Notes under the pieces: generated by a model
Database searches by the model: none
What the model saw: only the letters and a program-made list of their open reading frames with translations
Told to the model about the DNA's origin: nothing
Position numbers and translations under genes: made by a program
Assembly: GCA_023300105.1 (NCBI GenBank)
Contig: JALZWM010000039.1
Location: 1 to 51,705 of the forward strand
Direction of reading: 5' to 3'
Length of the DNA: 51,705 bases
DNA from: Hellea sp.
Lineage (GTDB): Bacteria; Pseudomonadota; Alphaproteobacteria; Caulobacterales; Maricaulaceae
Shown: positions 6,838 through 14,544 of the stretch, one piece after another
Position numbering within the stretch: position 1 is the first letter of the stretch
Layout of the letters: each line of letters begins with the position of its first letter

Positions 6838-9411
6838 TTATGCGCCTGCAGCGAGTTCTAAGCGGTCAAGCAAGGCCGTATTTACGCGGCCTGTTTGTGG
6901 CAGGCCGTTGGCTTGTTCAAAACTGATAATAGCTGACCGTGTGCGCGGACCCACAGATCCGTCTGCGCCGCCAATGTCATAACCCAATTCATTCAACAAT
7001 GATTGAACTTCTTTAACTTGCGTTACTTTGTCTGCTAATGACGTATCAGGTTTTGCCCAAGCAACATTTCTAAAAATTCCATTGGCTGTTTCATCAATTT
7101 TTACAGGCTTGAATTCAGCAATTTTTACTTGAGCCGCGTTTAGGCTGGCGGGTGTCATTGTATTCGATAAAACCTCAATACGCTTTTTAGCAAATTGATC
7201 GCCTTGTGAGGCGGCTATAGAGTACCAAACAAAGGCGTCTGCCATGCTTTTAGGCAAGCCTTGGCCGCTTTCAAACAAAACACCAAGGTTGAATTGTGAA
7301 TCGACAACGCCGCGTTCAGCTGCCTTTTTGAACCAATTTGCCGCCACTGGAAGTTCTGCAGTAATACCCCCGCGACCTTCAGCATAATAAAGGGCTAAGT
7401 CATGCATCGCTATCCGGTTGCCATTGCGCGCAGCGCGTTCGGTGAGCTGTCTTGCCATATTTGCGTCTTGAGGCACACCTTCGCCGACTTCATAAAGTTT
7501 TGCGAGACGGTATTGCGCCGCAGGTTGATTCTGATTGGCTGATTTACGAATAAGGTCGACGCCTTCATTCGTTCTACCTTGCTCCAAATATGATAAGCCT
7601 AATTGGAATTGCGCGATAGAATCGCCTGCACCAGCCGCCGCATTTAAAGTGTTTGCGTCTTCACCCGTTACAGTTGGAGCTTTGTTATCTGCATAGCTAC
7701 CGATTGGCTCTATGACGACGTGAGCGCCAGTTTGTGATGTATCCACAGCGGGTGTTGCCGCTCCATTTTGTGTGAATTGAGTGGAGTTATTGCCGTCATT
7801 GTTGCCTAATAGGCCTTTGGTTGCGACCAGCCCTAGGACTGCAACGCCTGTTGCAAGAGCTGCAACACGTAGATTACGTCCACTTAATTTGGGTGATTTA
7901 AAGCTTTTCTCTGGTGCTCCGCCGATACGAATATTCGCCATTGTATCGTCATTTTCTGCATAGGCAGGGTTTGCATAAGTCTGATGCGCTATATCCATTG
8001 ACGGCAACGGGTTATTGTTTTGCTCAACACGCATAGTGGGCGCGGGCACAACGGGTGCAGGCATGATATTTTCTAAAACTTGAGGAATTTCAGAGGCCTG
8101 ATGCGTTTTGTGCACGGCAGGGATAGGTGCAGGCGGTGTAACTGGCAAAGGCTCTGGTGTGAGCTGTGGCTGAATAGTCTTCTGAACCGGCGCGTGCTGA
8201 AAATTCTTTGGAATGAATTCTTGCGGGATGTGAACATCTTGTATTGAAGGCGCTTGAGGTTCGATGTTTTGAGCGACTTGCGTATCCGCATATGGGGGTG
8301 TTGGTATGGTTTGGGTTTTTTGCGGGATAGGCGTAAAGGCATCTGGTATGGATGACGTTACAGGCTGAGTCGCGACGACGCTGAGAATTGGCGGTGTGGC
8401 ATCTGCTAGAGGTGCTGGCGCTGGAGGCGGCGGCGGGGCTGAGGCTTTCGAACTCACGGCGTTAAAATTATTTTCAAGTTCTTCCAAACGGCTTGTAAGT
8501 CTGAAAATTGTACGCTCTAATTTACGTGTTTCACCACTATCTACTGGCGCGGGGGCTTCTACCGCATTTTCGATTTGAGTTTCAATTTGAGTTTCAAGGC
8601 TTGCTTTATAATCTTTGAAATCGGTTTGTGTTTTTAGAGCAATTTCAGAAATTTTTTCCCGTATAGATAGCTCATTGATTTCGCTGCGGCGCTTAATTTC
8701 ATCGGAAAGTTCAACGATTTTATCGCCAATATTACCAAGGGCGTTTGCCGTGTCTTGCTCAACTGTATCAATTTTCACTGCCGTTTCGGCTTTTAAAGCT
8801 TCAATCGCCTGCGTTCGGCTTGTTTCTTCTTGCGCAATACGCGCGTCTATAGCTGTTGCCATAGATGCTAAGTGGCGATTTATTTTAGTAATGGCTTCTG
8901 TTTGCACCGCTTCAGCTTGAGAAAGTCTTTGGTCCGCTCTGACGATAGCCGATTTTAGATTTTCTACAGAAGGATTAGATAAGGCGGTCTTTAATTCTGT
9001 GTTTACAGCATTCTGTGTTTGCTCAACCATATCGGTTAATCGACTAGACAGCTCATTGACTTTGCGCGTCAGGGCGGCTTTGTCTGTCGAGCTTTTAGAC
9101 CGCGTGCGCTCGTCTAAAGTTATTATAGCGGTTTCGAGCGCGTTGACGCTTTTACGTGTCAGTGTATCCGCGCGCTTCATGCGCGTTTCAAGACTGGCAA
9201 TTGAACTGTTTAGTTCTTTAAGCGATGTCGGGGCTGTTTTAGATAAAGTCTTTTTAGGCGCCGTTTTATTAGCTATTGGTTTCTTAGCAGACGTTGCAGA
9301 CTTTGCGCGTAACGTCGTGATAGGCTTAGCTTTAGCGGTCGTTGTGCGCGCAACTTTCTTGGTTTTTGTATCTTTTACGGCTGTCTTGTCTTTTGGCGTA
9401 GAATTAGTCAT
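6838..9411 (-). CDS. podJ: PodJ-like polar organelle development protein (coiled coil, TM, Sel1, PG-binding)
   Basis: The 857-residue protein has the layout of the Caulobacter polarity factor PodJ. A lysine/threonine-rich N-terminal tail (1-60) is followed by a long helical, probably coiled-coil region (about 60-320). A proline-rich linker (about 325-490) leads to one membrane segment at about 513-536 (RVAALATGVAVLGLVATKG). Sel1-like TPR repeats follow (about 590-740, with units such as AAQYRLAKLYEVGEGVPQD). The C-terminal peptidoglycan-binding domain (about 795-857) contains DGSVGPRTRSAIISFE. The first half should be cytoplasmic and the last third periplasmic. In Caulobacter, PodJ marks the new pole and is cell-cycle regulated; a CtrA-type box lies about 95 bases upstream here. 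The architecture is clear; orthology is inferred. Confidence 0.78.
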   Translation of the reverse strand: MTNSTPKDKTAVKDTKTKKVARTTTAKAKPITTLRAKSATSAKKPIANKTAPKKTLSKTAPTSLKELNSSIASLETRMKRADTLTRKSVNALETAIITLDERTRSKSSTDKAALTRKVNELSSRLTDMVEQTQNAVNTELKTALSNPSVENLKSAIVRADQRLSQAEAVQTEAITKINRHLASMATAIDARIAQEETSRTQAIEALKAETAVKIDTVEQDTANALGNIGDKIVELSDEIKRRSEINELSIREKISEIALKTQTDFKDYKASLETQIETQIENAVEAPAPVDSGETRKLERTIFRLTSRLEELENNFNAVSSKASAPPPPPAPAPLADATPPILSVVATQPVTSSIPDAFTPIPQKTQTIPTPPYADTQVAQNIEPQAPSIQDVHIPQEFIPKNFQHAPVQKTIQPQLTPEPLPVTPPAPIPAVHKTHQASEIPQVLENIMPAPVVPAPTMRVEQNNNPLPSMDIAHQTYANPAYAENDDTMANIRIGGAPEKSFKSPKLSGRNLRVAALATGVAVLGLVATKGLLGNNDGNNSTQFTQNGAATPAVDTSQTGAHVVIEPIGSYADNKAPTVTGEDANTLNAAAGAGDSIAQFQLGLSYLEQGRTNEGVDLIRKSANQNQPAAQYRLAKLYEVGEGVPQDANMARQLTERAARNGNRIAMHDLALYYAEGRGGITAELPVAANWFKKAAERGVVDSQFNLGVLFESGQGLPKSMADAFVWYSIAASQGDQFAKKRIEVLSNTMTPASLNAAQVKIAEFKPVKIDETANGIFRNVAWAKPDTSLADKVTQVKEVQSLLNELGYDIGGADGSVGPRTRSAIISFEQANGLPQTGRVNTALLDRLELAAGA

Positions 9412-9505
9412 TTTTCCCCGAAACCTTTTAAAGACAGACCATGCGATTATAGCCGTGGTCGAACAAACTTATGTATGTATTGCTGTATGTACTGGGCAAT
9501 TGTGG

Positions 9506-9520
9506 TTAACGGGCCGTTAA
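9506..9520. promoter_or_regulatory. Candidate CtrA-binding box
   Basis: The site reads TTAA, seven bases, TTAA (halves at 9506-9509 and 9517-9520), the spacing of the CtrA full box of alphaproteobacteria. A third TTAA follows at 9525-9528. It lies between the divergent podJ-like and merR genes, 95 and 92 bases from their starts. CtrA itself is not encoded in the window. Confidence 0.5.
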
Positions 9521-9575
9521 AGTGTTAACTTTTTCCGCAGTTCTTGACTTTTTTTTAAATTTTAAAGTGAAAGTT

Positions 9576-9599
9576 GTTGACGTTGACGTTAACGTTAAC
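9576..9599. promoter_or_regulatory. Probable MerR-family operator: four tandem GTTRAC hexamers
   Basis: Four hexamers follow each other without gaps: GTTGAC, GTTGAC, GTTAAC, GTTAAC. The last two form a perfect 12-base palindrome. The element ends 12 bases before the ATG of the MerR regulator at 9612. It resembles the ACGTTAACGT-type operators known for LiuR-like MerR regulators of acyl-CoA catabolism, so autoregulation is likely. Confidence 0.6.
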
Positions 9600-9611
9600 T
9601 ACTAAAAGAGC

Positions 9612-10154
9612 ATGAAACCCCTATCTGGCCACATTACGACTGAAACTCAGTGGGGTATCCGTGATTTTGCCAAAATGTTTGATGTGACTCCTCGAACTAT
9701 CAGGTTTTATGAAGATAAAGGTCTTTTAACGCCCTCTCGCGATGGCGGGGCTAGAATTTTTGATGGTAAAGATTACCAACGTTTTGAGCAGATTATGAGG
9801 GGGAAGCGACTTGGCTTTTCGCTCGATGATATAAAAGAAGTCTTAGAGGTCACGGATGGACATGTCACAGACCGTGTAGAGCTGTTGCGCCGGCAAAAGA
9901 ATTTTAGGCACGTCATCAGTTCATTAAAGCGGCGCCGTGAAGATATTGCAAATTTAGCGCGCGACATGACTGAAATGTGTGACATCATTGATGAACACAT
10001 CAAAAAGTCCCCGGACGATTTTGGTGATGCTGGGGGCGTTTTTGATCTCGCGAAGGCTTATGAAGCCAAATTTTCTCAGACGCCGTTTATTGAAGAAACT
10101 GCTGATGATTTTCAACCAAAATCCCATAGCCCAACAGCTATGGTCAATAATTAA
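9612..10154 (+). CDS. MerR-family regulator of the adjacent beta-oxidation genes
   Basis: The 180-residue protein has an N-terminal MerR helix-turn-helix: IRDFAKMFDVTPRTIRFYED and KGLLTPSRDGGARIF at about residues 17-54. A helical region and an acidic tail follow. It lacks the paired cysteines of metal-sensing MerR proteins. Its position directly ahead of eight acyl-CoA genes fits the LiuR/FadR-like MerR group that responds to acyl-CoA degradation. The ATG at 9612 follows a purine-rich AAAAGAG. A four-hexamer repeat just upstream is the likely operator. The ligand is not known. Confidence 0.82.
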   Translation: MKPLSGHITTETQWGIRDFAKMFDVTPRTIRFYEDKGLLTPSRDGGARIFDGKDYQRFEQIMRGKRLGFSLDDIKEVLEVTDGHVTDRVELLRRQKNFRHVISSLKRRREDIANLARDMTEMCDIIDEHIKKSPDDFGDAGGVFDLAKAYEAKFSQTPFIEETADDFQPKSHSPTAMVNN

Positions 10155-10210
10155 ATAACTAATATTAGATAGCTAAGACTTATATAGCCAAGACTAGAGG
10201 ACTTTAAAAT

Positions 10211-12001
10211 ATGCCAATTTATAACCCGCCACTTCGTGACATGAAATTTGTGATGCAAGAAATGCTCAATGTGGGTCAACTCACAGAATATGAAAAATAT
10301 GCTGAAGCTGATACTGAAACGCTAGACGCCATTCTCGAAGAGAGCGCAAAATTTGCTTCCGAAGTTCTAACTCCGCTTAATGTGGTTGGTGATCACGAGG
10401 GCTGTACGCGTAATGAGGATGGCTCGGTTACAATGCCAACTGGATTTACTGAAGCCTATCATCAAGTTGTTGCGGGTGGAATGATGGGACTCTCGGAGTC
10501 GCCAGAGTATGGCGGCATGGGTATGCCAAGTATCTGGAGTACAGCGACAGGGGAAATGCAGTCAGCGGCTAACATGGCCTTTGCGATGTACCCGGGCCTC
10601 ACAGGCAGTGCGGCCAAAGCCATTGGCATTGGCGGTACGGATGAACAAAAGAAAACCTACTTGCCAAAAATGACGGCGGGCACATGGACAGGCACGATGA
10701 ACCTCACCGAACCGCATTGTGGTACAGACTTGGGGCTTTTGAAAACAAAAGCCGTGCCTCAAGCGGATGGGTCTTATAAACTTACGGGCCAGAAAATTTT
10801 CATCTCTGCTGGTGAACATGATATGGCAGAGAATATCGTTCACTTGGTTTTGGCGCGCATCGAAGGCGCGCCCGCAGGCGTCAAAGGTATCTCTCTCTTT
10901 ATTGTACCCAAATTCAAACTTGATAAAGATGAAAACCCAGCAGAGCGCAATGCTGTGTCTTGCGGGTCTATCGAAGAGAAAATGGGTATTCATGGTAACT
11001 GTACCTGCGTCATGAATTATGATGACGCGGAGGGTTATCTTTTGGGCGAAGAGAATAAAGGCCTGCGAGTTATGTTCGTGATGATGAATGAGGCACGTTT
11101 GGGCGTTGGCATGCAAGGCCTCGGACAATCAGAAGTGGCCTATCAAAATGCCGTTTTATATGCGCAAGACCGCTTGCAAGGCCGCAGTCTCACGGGACCT
11201 AAAAATGAAGCAGGTCCAGCCGATCCGCTCATAGTTCATCCTGATGTGCGCCGTATGCTCATGGAAACACGCGCCTTTAATGAGGGTGCGCGCGCTTTGA
11301 TCTATTGGGCGACAATGCTCGAAGATTTAGAAGGTCTGCACCCAGATGAAAAGTTTCGCGAAAAATGCGATGATTATCTCGGTCTCTTAACGCCTGTGAT
11401 TAAAGGCTACCTGACGGACAAAGCAATGCTCACGACACTCGATTGTCAGCAAATTTTTGGTGGACATGGTTTCATCGAAGAATGGGGCATGAGCCAGTTT
11501 GTTAGGGATATGCGTATTGCCTTGATTTATGAAGGCGCAAACGGCGTTCAGGCGCTTGACCTTGTGGGCCGTAAACTTGCCCGTAAAGGCGGCCGTGCTT
11601 TGATGAGTTTAAACGGCGAAATTGATACGTTCTTGGGTGAAAATTCTGATAATGAAAACCTCTCTGAATTTATGGACGGTCTTAAAACCTCAAAGCAAAA
11701 ACTGACCGAAGGCACGATGTGGTTGATGCAAAACGGCATGACTAATCCTGATAATGCGGGCGCTGGGTCAACTGATTATATGCATATGATGGGCCTGACG
11801 ACCTTGGCTTACATGTGGGCAAAAATGGCGCTTGTTGCGCAAGCCGCAATTGACGCGGGATCTAATGATGAGTTCTACACAAACAAAATCATCACGGGCC
11901 GTTATTTCGTATTGCGTATGCTGCCTATGATGGACGCGCATTTGGCGAAAATTAAAACAGGCGCAGAGCCGCTTATGGCGCTCGAAGCTGCGGCATTTTA
12001 A
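10211..12001 (+). CDS. Acyl-CoA dehydrogenase, long (about 600 aa) DmdC/FadE-like type
   Basis: This is an FAD enzyme that introduces the alpha-beta double bond into acyl-CoA. It has 596 residues and opens with MPIYNPPLRDMKFVMQEML, typical of the long group that includes 3-methylmercaptopropionyl-CoA dehydrogenase and its fatty-acyl relatives. The flavin/substrate segment is MNLTEPHCGTDLGLLKT, and the probable catalytic glutamate lies in IYEGANGVQALD. An extra C-terminal domain follows residue 460. It is the first structural gene after the MerR regulator. Sequence alone does not tell fatty acyl from sulfur-containing substrates; the neighbouring beta-oxidation genes favour fatty acyl. Confidence 0.87.
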   Translation: MPIYNPPLRDMKFVMQEMLNVGQLTEYEKYAEADTETLDAILEESAKFASEVLTPLNVVGDHEGCTRNEDGSVTMPTGFTEAYHQVVAGGMMGLSESPEYGGMGMPSIWSTATGEMQSAANMAFAMYPGLTGSAAKAIGIGGTDEQKKTYLPKMTAGTWTGTMNLTEPHCGTDLGLLKTKAVPQADGSYKLTGQKIFISAGEHDMAENIVHLVLARIEGAPAGVKGISLFIVPKFKLDKDENPAERNAVSCGSIEEKMGIHGNCTCVMNYDDAEGYLLGEENKGLRVMFVMMNEARLGVGMQGLGQSEVAYQNAVLYAQDRLQGRSLTGPKNEAGPADPLIVHPDVRRMLMETRAFNEGARALIYWATMLEDLEGLHPDEKFREKCDDYLGLLTPVIKGYLTDKAMLTTLDCQQIFGGHGFIEEWGMSQFVRDMRIALIYEGANGVQALDLVGRKLARKGGRALMSLNGEIDTFLGENSDNENLSEFMDGLKTSKQKLTEGTMWLMQNGMTNPDNAGAGSTDYMHMMGLTTLAYMWAKMALVAQAAIDAGSNDEFYTNKIITGRYFVLRMLPMMDAHLAKIKTGAEPLMALEAAAF

Positions 12002-12054
12002 TATGACAAGTAACTAGATTGTTCGGTAACCTTTAAAGATAAAGAAGAAAAATA

Positions 12055-13212
12055 ATGGCTGCAATAGATTTTAAAAACCCTGATTGGTATGCTGAGGAAG
12101 ATATCAATATTTTCCGCGAAGCTGTGTACGGCTTTTACGAGCGTGAAATGGCGCCGCATTCTGAAAAGTTTCGCAAGAACAAAGTCGTTGACCGCGAATA
12201 TTGGAATAAAGCGGGCGCGATGGGGCTTTTGAACTGCGCTATCCCGGAAGAATATGGCGGGGGCGGTGGTGATTACCGCCATGAAATGATTATCATGGAA
12301 GAGCTTGTCAAAGCCAATGTGGACGGCTTTGGTCTCTCGCTTCATAACGCAATTGTTGCGCCTTATATCTTGCATTACGGGACAGAAGAGCAGAAGCAAA
12401 AATGGCTTCCGCGCATGGCCTCTGGTGAGCTTGTTGGCGCGATTGCAATGTCCGAACCGGGAACGGGTTCAGACCTTCAAAGCGTTAAAACCAATGCCAA
12501 AAAAGACGGCAATGGCTGGATTATCAACGGCTCTAAAACCTTCATCACAAATGGCGGCACAGCCAACCTTATTATCATCGTTTGTGATACAGGCGGTGAG
12601 GGCAAACATTCTAAATCATTGATGGTTGTTGAAACAGATGATCTGGAAGGTTTCCGCCGCGGCCGTATTCTAGATAAAGTCGGGATGGACGCGCAAGATA
12701 CGGCTGAGCTTTTCTTTGATGATATGAAGGTCCCTGCTGACGCGCTACTGGGCGAAGATACAGGCCAAGGCTTTATTCAGCTTATGAAAGAGCTCCCCCA
12801 AGAGCGTCTCAACATTGCCGTTCAAGGCGTGGCGCAAATGGAAGCCGCGCTTGAGCTAACGATTGACTATGTCAAAGAGCGTAAAGCTTTCGGCAAACCA
12901 ATTATGGCCTTTCAGAATACACAATTTGAACTCGCGGAATGTAAGACAATAGTACAAGTCGCTAAGACATTTACCTATGACTGCGCTGCGAAACATCTGC
13001 GCGGTGAACTGGATACAGTGACGGCGTCAATGGCCAAATATTGGGTCACAGATAAAGAATGCGAAGTCATTGACCGCTGCCTGCAACTTCATGGCGGCTA
13101 CGGATTTATGAATGAATACCGTATTGGCCGTATGTACCGCGATTCTAGAGTTCAAAAAATCTACGGTGGAACAAATGAAATCATGAAAATGGTCATCGCG
13201 CGCAGCCTGTAA
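12055..13212 (+). CDS. Acyl-CoA dehydrogenase (short form)
   Basis: This standard 385-residue FAD acyl-CoA dehydrogenase has IAMSEPGTGSDLQSVKT, TFITNGGTANLII, ERKAFGKPIMAFQ and the C-terminal LHGGYGFMNEYRIGRMYRD. The catalytic base is the glutamate in YGGTNEIMK. It follows the long dehydrogenase by 53 bases, so two enzymes with different chain-length ranges may share the locus. A start at 12055 fits the ribosome-site-like AAGAAGAAA just upstream. Confidence 0.92.
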   Translation: MAAIDFKNPDWYAEEDINIFREAVYGFYEREMAPHSEKFRKNKVVDREYWNKAGAMGLLNCAIPEEYGGGGGDYRHEMIIMEELVKANVDGFGLSLHNAIVAPYILHYGTEEQKQKWLPRMASGELVGAIAMSEPGTGSDLQSVKTNAKKDGNGWIINGSKTFITNGGTANLIIIVCDTGGEGKHSKSLMVVETDDLEGFRRGRILDKVGMDAQDTAELFFDDMKVPADALLGEDTGQGFIQLMKELPQERLNIAVQGVAQMEAALELTIDYVKERKAFGKPIMAFQNTQFELAECKTIVQVAKTFTYDCAAKHLRGELDTVTASMAKYWVTDKECEVIDRCLQLHGGYGFMNEYRIGRMYRDSRVQKIYGGTNEIMKMVIARSL

Positions 13213-13233
13213 AACGAGGCTGTAAAAACAATC

Positions 13234-13257
13234 ACGAGAGTTTGTAAAGACTCTCGT
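13234..13257 (+). other. Intergenic hairpin between dehydrogenase and thiolase genes
   Basis: ACGAGAGT (13234-13241) and ACTCTCGT (13250-13257) form a perfect 8-bp stem with an 8-base loop. No T-run follows, so it is not a clear intrinsic terminator. It may stabilise or process the polycistronic mRNA. Confidence 0.45.
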
Positions 13258-13305
13258 TAAATACGACCATAAACACATACCATACGAATACTAAAGGAGC
13301 CTAAC

Positions 13306-14517
13306 ATGGCAGATGCATATATTTTTGACGCGGTAAGAACGCCGCGCGGTAAAGGTAAAAAGAGTGGCGCTCTACATGAAATCACAGCGCTCTCTTTGTT
13401 AACACAACAGCTCGAAGCCCTTCGTGACCGTAATGACCTTGATACGTCTAAAGTCGATGACATCATCATGGGCTGTGTCTCACCCGTTGCAGGTCAAGGC
13501 GCGGATATCGCGCGGACCGCGGCGATTACAGCGAATTATGCTCAAGGCGCGGCTGGCGTTACCATCAACCGGTTTTGCGCCTCAGGCCTAGAAGCCGTAA
13601 ATATGGCGGCGGCCAAAGTTATGTCTGGCATGGCCGATATGACAATTGGCGGCGGTATTGAGCATATGTCCCGCGTGCCAATGGGCAGCGACGGCGGCGC
13701 AATGGGCGTTGACCCAGCGATTGCTTTTGATCACCAAGTTGTGCCGCAGGGTATTTCTGCAGATTTGATTGCCACGAAATATGGTTTCTCTCGCGATGAT
13801 TGTGACGCCTATGCTGTAGAGTCGCAAAAGCGGGCCAAAAAAGCGTGGGACGAAGGCCGTTTCAAAAAATCCATCGTCCCTGTCAGAGATCAAATGGGCG
13901 TTACAATTTTGGCTCATGATGAGCATATGCGTCCTGAAACAAACATGCAGTCACTGGGCTCTTTAAACCCAGCTTTTGAAGCCTTGGGTAAAGTTATGCC
14001 GGGTATGGATTATGTGGCGCTGCAAAAATATCCAGAGCTTGAAGCCATTAAGCATGTTCATCATGCGGGTAATAGTTCTGGCATCGTTGACGGCGCGGCG
14101 GCTGTCCTTGTCGGGACAAAGGAAATGGGCGAAGCGCTTGGCCTGAAAGCCCGTGCCCGCATCAAGGCCTTTGCTGAAATCGGCAGCGAACCTACTATTA
14201 TGCTAACAGGCCCAGAATTTGTGGCTGCGAAGGCCCTTAAACGCGCGGGCATGTCAGTTGAAGATATTGATATTTATGAGCTCAATGAAGCTTTTGCCTC
14301 TGTGGTTCTTCGTTTCATGCAAGCCCACAATATTGGTCATGATAAAATTAACGTCAATGGCGGCGCGATTGCGATGGGTCATCCGCTCGGCGCAACAGGC
14401 GCAATGATCCTTGGGACAATGGTGGATGAGTTAGAGCGCTCTGACAAAGAGACATCGCTTATCACGCTTTGTGTTGGCGGCGGCATGGGCTCAGCGACAA
14501 TTATTGAACGCGTTTAA
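13306..14517 (+). CDS. Acetyl-CoA C-acyltransferase (thiolase)
   Basis: The thiolase performs the CoA-dependent cleavage of 3-ketoacyl-CoA that closes the beta-oxidation cycle. The nucleophilic cysteine is in [12 protein letters not shown] (about residue 89), the histidine in [15 protein letters not shown], and the second cysteine in [12 protein letters not shown] near the C terminus. The length of 403 residues is typical of FadA/FadI-type enzymes. It lies just before the multifunctional fadB/J-like gene, the usual partner. Confidence 0.92.
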   Translation: MADAYIFDAVRTPRGKGKKSGALHEITALSLLTQQLEALRDRNDLDTSKVDDIIMGCVSPVAGQGADIARTAAITANYAQGAAGVTINRFCASGLEAVNMAAAKVMSGMADMTIGGGIEHMSRVPMGSDGGAMGVDPAIAFDHQVVPQGISADLIATKYGFSRDDCDAYAVESQKRAKKAWDEGRFKKSIVPVRDQMGVTILAHDEHMRPETNMQSLGSLNPAFEALGKVMPGMDYVALQKYPELEAIKHVHHAGNSSGIVDGAAAVLVGTKEMGEALGLKARARIKAFAEIGSEPTIMLTGPEFVAAKALKRAGMSVEDIDIYELNEAFASVVLRFMQAHNIGHDKINVNGGAIAMGHPLGATGAMILGTMVDELERSDKETSLITLCVGGGMGSATIIERV

Positions 14518-14544
14518 TTAGATAGATTTGTACAGAGATATAAA

